A DNA stretch of 64,000 nucleotides from Sclerotinia nivalis (Eukaryota > Ascomycota > Leotiomycetes > Helotiales > Sclerotiniaceae): NCBI GenBank assembly GCA_029531795.1, contig JAPEIS010000014.1:2046001-2110000 (forward strand). The letters run 5' to 3'. The notes beneath the pieces are model-generated. The model saw nothing but the letters and a program-made list of their open reading frames with translations, searched no databases and was not told where the DNA came from. This document shows, in pieces, positions 12,569 through 22,867 of the stretch. The stretch's first letter is position 1, and every line of letters starts with the position of its first letter. The position numbers were made by a program, and so were the translations under genes.

Positions 12569-15336
12569 ATATACAAGAGATAATCTATTTCGTATAAATA
12601 TAAATATAGTCTATATATTCGATATAAATAATATCTTTTATTTTAATATTTTATATTCGAATACTTTTTTTTTTAAATATTCTAAACGTTTATACTATAG
12701 TTCACTTATATTCTTTCTAAAAAAAAATAGATTACAAAATCGATAAAATACTTTATTGATTTTACGATTCATTATTAAATATATCAAAGAAGAATTGTTT
12801 ACAGAAATAAATAGAAAAATATTCGAGTAAATTGAAAATAATTTGTATTCTAAGAATATAAGATTTTCAATATAAATGTATCTAATCATTACAATATTAT
12901 TTAAAAGATCTCCTTTATAAAAAATACAATTGTATCTAGAATATTATATATTAGTTTTCAATAATCAAATCTTCGAAACGATATTAATATAGAAATCAGA
13001 GATTAATATTATATTGTTCAAAACGAAATCATCATTAGAATGATTCTCTTTTTCGATAATTCCTTTGATTATACAAATACTATAATCCAGAATTTGGAAG
13101 GATATAATATCTGCTTTCATAAGATCATTAAGATCAAATGATATATATCGATGATTATCTATAAGAAAGATATCGTTTACAATATATATAATATTATAAT
13201 TATCGAATAGAGTATTATTGAAGAAATAGTAAACCCTTATAATAATAGTATAGATCCTTGCTTGATTGATATAAACATCAAAGACAATAATATTGAATAG
13301 AATTTCGGAAGGATTTACATTTGATTTCATCTATCCTTTCTTGATTTATTTAGTATATAAATACTTTCATAATTATAAATTAATTCAATCTTTAATCATC
13401 TTTAATTCGGATTTGGTATAATACTATCAAAACATCGTATCTACCTTATCAATGAACGTTAGCTCTATAATTCGATAATTGTTTATATAATACCGATACT
13501 CTAACCCATTCTTTCAATCAATTTCCATTTTGCAAAAATATATTCAGATTCTATTAGCATCCGAGTTTCCTCTAGAGTTGATCCTTTTCTTATTCTTCTT
13601 AGACTTTTTATCGTTTTGAGAAAAACTAAAAATGGAATATACACCTTTTTTGACTTTAGAAACTATTAAATCCTAATAAACTAATCCTTCAAAAACATCT
13701 CCGAATTGTTGAAATGAAAGATTAAATAATCCGAATTGATTATTCATTTCGATTTATATAATCATAGTATTTGTTCAGATTAAAAGCAATCTAATATCAA
13801 TTATTTATAGAAATATAATAATAACTACTTCATCCTAAACCTTAATTATCTTATATAAAAAAACTTTAATATAAACTATAATCCAATCCTTATATCATTT
13901 GACAAGATCAATTCTATTGAACGATACTTGTACTAACACAAATCGATATTCATATAATACTACCATTTTGACAATGATTATTATAGAAATAAGTTTCCGT
14001 TTAAATATTGAAATGATTATTTTGAATAGAAAAAATATAGTATCTTTGTTACAAATAGAAAGTTCTATAAGATAAACTTAATTCACAATTGATTCAATCC
14101 ATTTATATATATCTCGAAAAACTTTATGATTGAGTATATTTATATTAACGATATCGATACTCTGTTTGAAAAGTATTAAATTCAATTGTAATATCTTGAA
14201 ATATTATAGGAAAAAGAGCAATAGATCGAACTAATATAAATCCCGATGTATTTCCGTTGGAATTCCCTATATTGTCACGGGGTCCCCGTATATGGTATAC
14301 GGAGACCGCTCGGGTTCCGACCCATAGGAGTCGGACCTCGGATAAGTGTAGGCTAGCCCCGGTCGGGGTTAGCGCTACACATAAATGTATTTAAGGAACC
14401 GTTCCTTCTATAGAAACGTAGCTCTTCGAGCTACGTCTTATCAATAAAAGTGATTTCTGTTATCCTGTCTGCTGCCTCCGTGATATATATTAGTATCTCC
14501 ACTTGCATTTTGCCGAGCTTGGATTGTTGCAAGATATTCCATGAATTCCTATCGATATCGATCTTGATTAGTTTGATCATATTTAGCCTGAAGGTTGATA
14601 ACAAAAGGTAGAATTGATAATCTAATAAATAATCAATTGATCTAAAAGATAATTGGTTTATTTACCAGATCGGAATTAGAAATGGTTCTGTTCGAAATGA
14701 ATATAAGAAAATCATTATCTGAATCGACTAATTCCCAGATTCCGATAATTAAACATTTATTTTGCAAATGGAGATATCATTCTGGCTATTGAATATAAGT
14801 AACAAAAAGAAGAGAATCAGATTGATCTTTTGTTATATTTGGAAGATAACAGAAAGAGATATAGGATAGTTGGACTTATAATGAAAATAGAAATGAAATA
14901 AAGAAGAACGATCTTTTAAAAACTAAGTGATCGTATAATAGAAGTTTGAGCAGATTAAAAGCTACCGGGCTTATAATTATTATAAAATAATACAATTATA
15001 AAGCATATTAAAGAAATCGAAAAGAAAATAATTATAATAAAATGATAGAGTTAAATATATATTAAATGAAAATTGTATTGAATGATCTGCTCTCGATCTT
15101 AAGGATCGTGGATAGTATATATAGACTTAATAGAAGCTATCTAGCCAACGAAAAGTATCAATTAGGTAAGGCTTCGATCTGTATGATATCAGAAGAGGAT
15201 TGACAATCGTAAAGATCGATAGGATCTAAAAGGGTTTGATAACTAATGTGAAATAAGAGGTATAATGATCATGAAGTATAGAGTGATCGTAGATCACCAA
15301 TCATGTGGATCAGGTATCATGTAATTACCCGTGACA
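12569..15336 (-). mobile_element. Ty1/Copia remnant: LTR, gag, protease, pre-integrase
   Basis: This is the 5' part of a Copia element on the minus strand. Its 5' edge reads TGTCACGGGTAATTAC from 15336 leftwards, next to AATAG (15337-15341), the likely target duplication. Gag remnants lie on both sides of the solo LTR (near 14500, ATIQARQNASGDTNI). A lysine-rich zinc-knuckle-like stretch is near 13530-13630. A retropepsin relic sits at 13330-12965, ending LISDFYINIVSK, the usual 'LYVPDF..NLVS' end. A GAG-pre-integrase relic follows at about 12700-12630 (YKRLEYLKKK). Integrase and RT are missing because A3 interrupts the element at 12569. The boundary between its own 5' LTR and gag was not resolved. 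Confidence 0.7.
14273..14485 (+). repeat. Solo LTR, hairpin-rich, spared by RIP
   Basis: A 213-bp GC-richer block starts TGTCACGG and ends CCGTGATA (from CCGTGACA). It is flanked by TATAT on both sides (14268-14272 and 14486-14490), the 5-bp duplication of an LTR element. It contains a TATA-like TATTTAAGG (about 14388) and AATAAA (about 14445), giving plus orientation. No internal retroelement sequence adjoins it; both flanks are the host Copia gag. It carries several near-perfect inverted repeats. Its family is unknown: the terminal bases resemble other LTRs here but the body does not. Confidence 0.7.
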
Positions 15337-15414
15337 AATAGCTTATTTATAATTAGAAAGGGTAATGAAAAGTTTGACTACTGTTTTACGACTAATTGAT
15401 TCTTTGCCTATATG
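15337..15414 (-). mobile_element. Gypsy A4 fragment between Copia and element B
   Basis: These 78 bp are nearly identical to the reverse complement of about 8776-8860 in A3, the region just upstream of RT. The same target continues at 22858-22867 (ATCTTAACAA) on the far side of element B. This short piece is the surviving host sequence between two independent insertions, Copia at 15336 and Gypsy B at 15415. Confidence 0.75.
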
Positions 15415-15669
15415 TGTGACGATGGTCTTAATTCAAGGTATAATAGAATGAATCAATTAATCTATATTAGAGAATAACAAACTACTGTATCAAATACAAT
15501 AGAGTTGAGCCTTTTATAGTCCCCTCAGAGGGAATCAAAGCCCTAAGCGAATACAAGGTGAAATAAATGAAATAATAACCTGAAGTATTTTGATCCCTTC
15601 GGAGGGGACCAAAAGCCGAAAGAATGGTCTAAAGCATTTATAGTATAATAGAATAACAGGATCGTTATA
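15415..15669 (-). repeat. 3' LTR of Gypsy B (255 bp)
   Basis: Read on the plus strand it starts TGTGACGATGG and ends GGATCGTTATA, where the last bases have decayed from CGTCACA. It matches 22598-22852 over its whole length. It contains the small palindrome CCCTTCGGAGGGG. Confidence 0.9.
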
Positions 15670-15701
15670 TCATTCTCTTTTCAAAGAAAACAGGCTTGTC
15701 C

Positions 15702-16829
15702 TCAAGCCTTCCTTCTAACCTTTCGTATCGGCAAAACAGGTTCTTGTTTTACCAATACAGCTGTTTTCTTCTTTTGTGGTGTGTTGGGGATGGAATTGTC
15801 GTTGTCGTTTTCGATGTTGATAGGTTCTGCGAAGGCCTTTTTTATCAGAGTTGAAGAGGTTTTCGCGGATTGTTTGGTTTCATATATATGATTCGGTATA
15901 TCGAATATTACATTCAATGTAGCGGTATTGCGATGACGAAGAGGTTCATTATCGAATCGGTCTGATGTAATATCAATTTCTTCTTCTTCGTATTTTCCGA
16001 GGAGGCTACAAGGTAGTATAGTAAGTCCTTTATTTTTCATAAAGGAAAGGGTATAGGAGGGGCGGGGGATGTCATTTTTGGAATTGACGAGCGCTTGCGC
16101 ACACTTCATATCAATCGTGACGGGTTCCGGAATTCGATTTCCATTGTTCCCGTCTTCGCGATTATATCGTTGGAAACGTTTAATGATGGTAATATTCAGG
16201 GCCCGACATACATTTATACCATTAGTCGCGGTGATTACGATGCAAACGAGTTTGGATACGAGAATGGCATTCGTTTGCCATCTCGGGTGGTTTTCAATAA
16301 AGATTTTTAAAGCTAACTCTCTATTTTGTATACAGATTACTAGCCTTTTCTACGAAAATCCGATATCGAGTTTTGCGTGTTTGCTTTTGTTTGTTAATTC
16401 GATGAATTTCGTATATTTTTCGTTTGTATCCTTCTTTGTTATGCTCAATTGTTTATAAAATTGTCTTGTTTTCTCGAACATATCGAGGCGATGAGTAAAA
16501 TCTTCAAGACCAGTGCCAGCTTGCATAGCTTGTGTTTTGGCCATATCGATCATTTGTGCCGTATCAGCGACAGTTATGTCTGGGTGATTTTCGATAAAGT
16601 CGATAACGTTGGAGAAATGTATTTCTTTGTTGTTCGGAGATATAATTATTTGGAAGCTTTTTTCTTGCTCAGGAGAACGATAGCCAGCATTTTCTATTAC
16701 AAGAGGAGGTATAACAAACCTCAAAGGGGAAGAAGCGGAAGAAAAGGAGCGATCGTCGGTGGGATTGTTTGAGAACAAAACCGCAGCAGCTTTTCGAGGC
16801 GAACTGAATAAACTTCCTAGAAAATTCAT
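15702..16829 (-). pseudogene. Accessory ORF of Gypsy B downstream of pol, one internal stop
   Basis: A frame of 376 codons runs from an ATG at 16829 to a stop at 15702. It is interrupted once by an in-frame TAG at 16352-16350. The first part starts MNFLGSLFSSPRKAAAVLFS and is hydrophilic and helical-looking (VADTAQMIDMAKTQAMQAG). The second part ends in a basic tail (PVLPIRKVRRKA) that resembles a nuclear-localisation sequence. It lies between the chromodomain and the 3' LTR, the position of env-like or accessory genes in some LTR elements, on the same strand as pol. It keeps far more open frame and CpG than pol. The stop fits a C-to-T or G-to-A change. I recognise no family and assign no function. 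The 3' end of the same ORF is present in the second B copy at about 22868-22895. Confidence 0.6.
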
Positions 16830-17129
16830 AATGAAAAAGATATTTTTCAATGAATTGAATCGGTTTTATAGGAATACAGTTATTATATATTGAATAGAAT
16901 AATAGTAAAGAAAGAGAAAAAGCGAAATAAAAATCAAAGCAAGCAAACAAATAACAGAAAAAGCAAAAACAACAATAAATGATTTTTTGAAGTGAATTAT
17001 AATTTAAATACAATTTTCTTTTCGAAGGGAGGGAGAGTAGATAAATAATTCTGTTTTGTGGTTCTATTTATAGGTTTACCATCTGCGAATTCATTGTAGT
17101 CGTCGTTACTATTCTTTTAGGCTTTTATC

Positions 17130-20068
17130 TATTCAGGAAGATGATTAAAAGGTCCTACAGTTTTAGGATATTGAGTATAGAACTCCTGTATCTTATGTGG
17201 AGTGTATATAATGTCGGAATAGTAATACTATATAGGGTTATTGTCGTATCCTATCCATTTTACCTTGTATCGGATTTATCTGCGGAAGAGTTTCGATACT
17301 AGGATCTGCTGCATTTTGAATTCCGTATTTGTTGTTATTACAATAGATGAAGGAGATTCGATATATTATCCGGGAATTGGGTTTTCTGTAGCTTTTCGTA
17401 GTTTATTAGGGGAAAAGACTTTATAGATTTGTATACTTTCAGGAAGGTCCAATCGATACGAATGGCCGACTTTTTCGAGTATATGGTATGGTCCGGTCAT
17501 CTGTAGATCGAGTTTGCGGTTAGGCTTTTCTGTAGTGAAGTTTCTAGTAGTTATATATACTTCGTCTTCTATTTGGAAATCAACAAATTGTTGATGACGA
17601 TCGATATCTTTTATCTTTTTTTATTGGATCTTAAAAAGGATATCCTTAGCTACCTTCCAAGTTTTATATATATGTTTAAAGAAAGCCTGTACATCAATGT
17701 AGTTCAACTTTTCTGTAACTGTATAAGGGGTGTTGGAAGGGGGTCTGTCCCAATCGAAGGAAGTGGTTGGAGAATATCCGTTTTGAAGTTCGAAAGGGGA
17801 TATTCCTAAGCTTTCGTGGGGTATAGTAAGTTGCACATAATCCATTATACATAAAAGTTCCAACCAATTGTTTTGATAGTAATTGATATAGAATCGGAGT
17901 CGTTGATCCAGATACTGATTCATAATTTCGGTTTGTTCATCTGTTTAAGGATGGTAGGCTGTAGACAGTTTTAATTTGATGCCTAGGATTCGTGTGAATT
18001 CGTTTCAAAAGCTGGAAATGAATTGCAGATTTCTATTAGATGTAATAGTAGTTGGGATACCTTTCCAATAGTAGATGTAATTTAGGTATAGTAAAGTCAT
18101 TTCCTGGGCGGTTATAGTGTAATAACAAGGGATATATATTGATTACTTCGATAATCTATCGACAATTACAAAAACGTTATTGTATCCGTACTTATCCTTC
18201 GGAAATGACTTGAAGTCCATTGACATATCTGCCTATGGTCGGACAGGAATAGGCAAAGGATGCAAAAAACCAGGCGTTCGATCTCTCGGGATATAATAAT
18301 TGTGGCAAGTGGTACAATTGTCGATGTACTGGTTGATATAATCGATTATTCCTTTCCAAAAATATCGTTTTTTTACAATCAATTTCGTTTTGATTTTACT
18401 AGGATGAACTGAAGAAATTTGGGTATAAACTTCTTTTATAAGATTAATACGGAGGTTATCTATATTGGGTACAACTAATCGGTTTTTGTGGAGTAATAAA
18501 CCATTATATATAGAATATCCTTTTTTCAGCTTAACAGCCAAATCGCGTTCTGGTTGTACAGAAGGATATATACAATTGGTTTGTAGAATACGATCTATAA
18601 GATCAAGTTCTTCTGCCTCAATAGCTAGGATTGCAACTACCTCCCCCCCCTCTATACTGAATTCGTCCAATATCCTTTTGTCAAGAACTTCTAGTAGGAA
18701 TAAGATTTGAATGCAATATTCAGAGCATACTGTTTCCTGCGTTTCCACTTTTTGATCACAACGGTTAAGGGCATCTACTGCAGCATTATTGACTCCCGAT
18801 CGATATAATATTTCGAATCAGAAATTTGCCAAGATTTCAAACCACTCTACTTATCATTGATTCAAGGTTTTCTTGGTTATAAAGTATTCCAAAGTTTTAT
18901 AATCGATAACGACTTTAATACAATAAAGAGAATCTATAAGTTTTGCTTTCCAGGTTTTGAAAGCCTTGATAATAGTAAGCATTTCCTTATCGAATATGGT
19001 ATAATTCATTTCGATTGAAAATATAGTTTTGATAAAGAAAGCGATAGGATACCATTGATTGTCGTTGTGTAACTGAGAGAGCATTCCTCCGACAACACCG
19101 TCTGAAGCATCTATTTCAATCATGATCTGAAGATGTAATTGGTAATACTTCAATACAGGGGTCTGGAGTATAATCTGTTTAAGGCAGTTGAAAGCAGTGG
19201 TGCAAGTGTTGTCCTATATGAAGGGAGTTTCCTTTTTGGTCAGATTGGTCAAGGGACAAGCGATTCGTCCGAAATCTTGTATAAAACGTTTGTAAAAGTT
19301 GCAAAACCCTAGAAAGGATTGTATTCCTTTAATGTTTGTAAGGGCTTTCTATTCTTTTATGATTTTGATTTTCTGTAAATCAATTTTCATTTTTTTTATA
19401 GAAATAATAAAATCAAGGTATTTAATTCTTTTAATACTGAATTCATATTTGTTGATATCGGTTTGTAGATTAGCTTTTCGGAGACAGTCAAGGATTTATA
19501 ATATATATAATTCGTATTCCGATTCGTTTTCAGAGTAAATCAGAATGTTGTTCAGGTAAGCTATATATATTACATTTAAAAGGTCGAAAAGAATATCGTT
19601 TATATAATGCTAATAAGTAATAGAACTATTGATTAATCCGAAAGGTAAGATTTTATATTTATAAATTCTGTATCGGATTCGGAATATAATCAAATCTTCG
19701 GAATCAAGGTGTATACGGATTCGATGGAATGCTTGCCGGATATCCAGCTTCGTAAAGATTTTCGATTTCGATATGTATGCTAACGTTTCGTCGATTAAAG
19801 ATAAAGGGTATTTATCTTTTTTGATAAATACATTAAGATATCGGAAATCGATATAGAAACGTAAACCACCATTTGGTTTGGAAACAAAGAATACAGATGC
19901 AATAAAGGGAAAGGAGCTAGCTTCGATAAAACCCTTTTTCAGATTATCCATCAGATATTCTTTCACGATTAGTAATTCCTTCGAAGATATGTTGTATATC
20001 GGGCTAGTCCTGAGTTGTACATCGGATAAAATTTCGATTTTATAATCGTATATAGTATATTGTAACAA
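17130..20068 (-). pseudogene. Gypsy B pol remnant (RT, RNase H, integrase, chromodomain)
   Basis: Recognisable blocks lie in the usual order but in a broken frame. RT is at 20068-19610 (SKPNGGLRFYIDFRYLN; KLDIRQAFHRIRI) and its altered active site YLNN is at 19558-19547. RNase H is at 19153-18854 (MIEIDASDGVVGGML, where DASD holds the first catalytic Asp). The integrase zinc-binding region is at about 18430-18320, where the first His is Tyr (EVYTQ) but the CTTC pair of cysteines remains. The integrase tail is at 17923-17621, and the chromodomain (KWIGYDNNPI, then stop) at about 17265-17130. It once encoded replication and integration functions and cannot do so now. Confidence 0.85.
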
Positions 20069-20099
20069 TTTATCTGATTCCTTTTTGAAGAAAACTTCA

Positions 20100-22590
20100 A
20101 GGTACTCGTGATAAGCCTAAAGGACTTTTTAAATTAGTTCCTGAAGTTCTTCGTTGTTCGAATTCTGTATTCGATCTTCTAGTATTGTATTGATTTCATA
20201 AATACTAATAGAAAAGATGATATTATCGCAACGACGATTATGCATTTTGAAAACTTCAATAGAAATCGTAATAATATCGATAATGATCTATAAGAGATAA
20301 ATTGATTGATAATATTCGGAAAACAGTTCATTTAAAAGTACAGAACGATTAATTGGTTTAGTCTATACAAAGGAAAACAAATTCTCAGATTTGGTCCCTA
20401 TAAAGAAAAGCAAATTTCGTTCGACAAATGAACTTTCCTGGAATTCCTTTTCCATCTATTAGAGGCTAATATATAAATCCCATTCATACTTAATAATGAA
20501 TCTAACGAAAAGAAAAGAGGATTCTAGATAATCGATTTCGAAAAAGATATTATATCGTTGTATATCTTCTTCAAATTCGGGATTGGATAATAGTTTGGAG
20601 ACTGAAAAAGATTTTCTGAAGATGATTACGTTCTTTGAAAAGTATAGAACTAATAGTAAATCCTTTGGTCATACTAATTGATAGTTGAAAGATCTAGATA
20701 TTACATTATAAGCTTTGAATTATAGATCTTCAATAATAATATCCCTTCTTATATCAATTAATAAAAAAAAGGCTTGAAGGAAAATTCTACTATCCAATCG
20801 GAATATCAAACGGATAGAATAGATGACAGCAGCGTTTTACCGGCCGTTGTATCCTTGAACAGGGATAGGATTGTTCAAAGGAGTGATAGGGATGTTAATA
20901 TGTCGAGAAAGTTGATATATAAAACGAGTATTAATAAGTAAATAAGCAAGCACATTGATATCTATTAATGCAGAAGACCGGACTTGGAAACCATGAGTTA
21001 AAAGATAACAAGGGAGTAGAAAGCTATCGCTACCTATAAAACTCCGAAAATTAATATGTTTGAGATCATATTGATAATCTTGGAAGAAGACTTTCCTAAG
21101 GATTAGTCCTTTCCCGATTCATATGAATCGGAATCAGGAAATTCCGAAGAGATTTCCTCATCTTCGAAGACTATATCAACCTTATAGATGTCAAAGAGAC
21201 AAATATAGTCCTTGGTCTAATTAGAGGCCTTGCATTTGAAGCAAATGGAGGATAGAACAGAAAGGTGAAACTTGAAATTCGATATAAAGCCAGAGACAGC
21301 CGATTTTTCCCTTCCTATATATTCTGGCTTGGCATTATTATACAAAAAGGTAGAACTCCTAATACGATTATCAAACAAAGAAGCTTTTCGATCAAGATTC
21401 TTAATCATTGTAGCGTATTTCTGATTCACAATATATATCCTTGCATCCACATTCGTTAAATGATTTACATAACCCTGGAAATCGGGGTAAAGATCTATAG
21501 TGGCTACTATCGCAGCTCTCAACGAAAAGGAAAACTTCGAAATGAATTCTCTTCGAAAAGAGTCTTCTGATTAGTCAACTTCTACTACGAGTTCCAAGAA
21601 TTACATATAGAATTGATAGAAAATCATAATTCCTATTTATAGGAATCGGAATTCGTTCATAATCAGTTTCTATCGATTAGATACAAGGTAAATAGAACCA
21701 AAGTAATCCAAAACGCTTTAATATATAACAAACTCCTTTCGGATCATTTTCAGCTTCAGATGCCGTTATACATCACCAATAATCCATCGAAAAATAGTAC
21801 GAACTTTTGTATCCTCATCCAAATAATAATCTACATTATCCAAGAGTTTTCCTTCTACAAGGAATCTCCAGGATTCGAAAAAAGGATTGATTCCATTACT
21901 AAAGGGTTCAGGGTCTTTCATTCTTGTACTGAATCTTTTATAAGGAGATACTATAGATACTAATCTTTTTTCTATTGTAAAACCTTCTTTACTAGATATA
22001 ACAATATCGAGATCTTCAATTTGTTGAGAATATCGTTGTCATATTCGAGAACGAAAGAAAGGTTTGTTATCATCTACATCAAAAGATCTTTCTTGTAAAA
22101 AGCTAACTAAAGCGAAATAAATCTAATCCAATTGTTCTAATATGATCTGATTTTGAACTCGGATTTTGTAGTTTTCTTTTTGTAGACTTTAAAGATTTGT
22201 TATTTCGGCTATAGAAGAAACTGATTCTCCTCAAATTGATAAATACAAAGGCAGACTTATAACTACCGTTTCGTCGATTTTTGTATCAAATCCAAGATCT
22301 TCCTCTTATCTAATTTGTTCGATTTGAGCTTGTAATTCCACTGCAACGGACTCAACGGTAGTGAACAAAGGCGTACAGGGTTTTCTCGAACGAGTAAACA
22401 TAACAATAATACCGATGAAAATTCGGAAAGGTCAATTGGATATATATAAAAAGTTTCGCTAGTTCAATAACCTCGATAAATATAACTAGCTAGATATTCT
22501 AGCCTTCTCAAAGGATATTATAACCTTCCTAAAGGATATTATAGCCTTCCCAAAGGATATTCTGTCCTTCTCAAGGGTGCTAATGAGTTT
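20100..22590 (-). pseudogene. Gypsy B gag/leader region, decayed
   Basis: This is the stretch between the 5' LTR and RT of element B. The longest surviving frame is 21522-21217 (101 codons), ending CFKCKAS, possibly the first half of a CCHC knuckle. The rest is broken by stops, and a protease could not be placed with confidence. The leader next to the LTR carries tandem repeats (22500-22575). Confidence 0.5.
22500..22575. repeat. 21-bp tandem repeat in the leader of Gypsy B
   Basis: Three to four copies of a unit like CCTTCCCAAAGGATATTATAG lie just inside the 5' LTR. Units differ by transitions. They occupy the 5' untranslated leader of the element. Confidence 0.75.
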
Positions 22591-22597
22591 GTTATAA

Positions 22598-22852
22598 TAT
22601 GACGATGGTCTTAATTCAAAATATAATAAAATGAATCAATTAATCTATACTAAAGAATAACAAACTACCGTATCAAATACAATAGAGTTGAGCCTTTTAT
22701 AATCCCTTCGAAGAAGACTAAAACCCTAAGCGAATACAGGATGAAATAAATGAAATAATAACCTAAGGTATTTTGGTCCCTTCGGAGGGGACCAAAAGCC
22801 GAAAGAATGGCCTAAGGCATTTATGGCATAATAGAATAACAGGATCGTCACA
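22598..22852 (-). repeat. 5' LTR of Gypsy B (255 bp)
   Basis: Read on the plus strand it starts TATGACGATGG and ends GGATCGTCACA. It is colinear with the left LTR and differs mainly by transitions. The flanking ATATG at 22853-22857 repeats the five bases left of 15415. Confidence 0.9.
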
Positions 22853-22867
22853 ATATGATCTTAACAA

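Larger units (their letters stand above)
15415..22852 (-). mobile_element. Gypsy chromovirus B, complete with both LTRs, RIP-decayed
   Basis: A 7,438-bp LTR retrotransposon lies on the minus strand. Both LTRs are 255 bp, with TGTGACGAT...ATCGTCACA termini. The target duplication ATATG is perfect at 15410-15414 and 22853-22857. Order on the minus strand is: 5' LTR, leader, gag region (about 22400-20100), RT (20068 to about 19540, active site YLNN at 19547-19558), RNase H (19153-18854), integrase (18748 to about 17620), chromodomain (about 17265-17130), an extra ORF (16829-15702), a polypurine tract (GAAAAGAGAATGA) and the 3' LTR. The pol frame is broken at many points. The family differs from A in LTR, length and integrase sequence (DRTPGFLHPLPIPVRP). 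Confidence 0.9.

Noticed and set aside
16069..16458. 129-codon plus-strand frame in Gypsy B
   Set aside because: Antisense to the accessory ORF; starts in a non-coding context.
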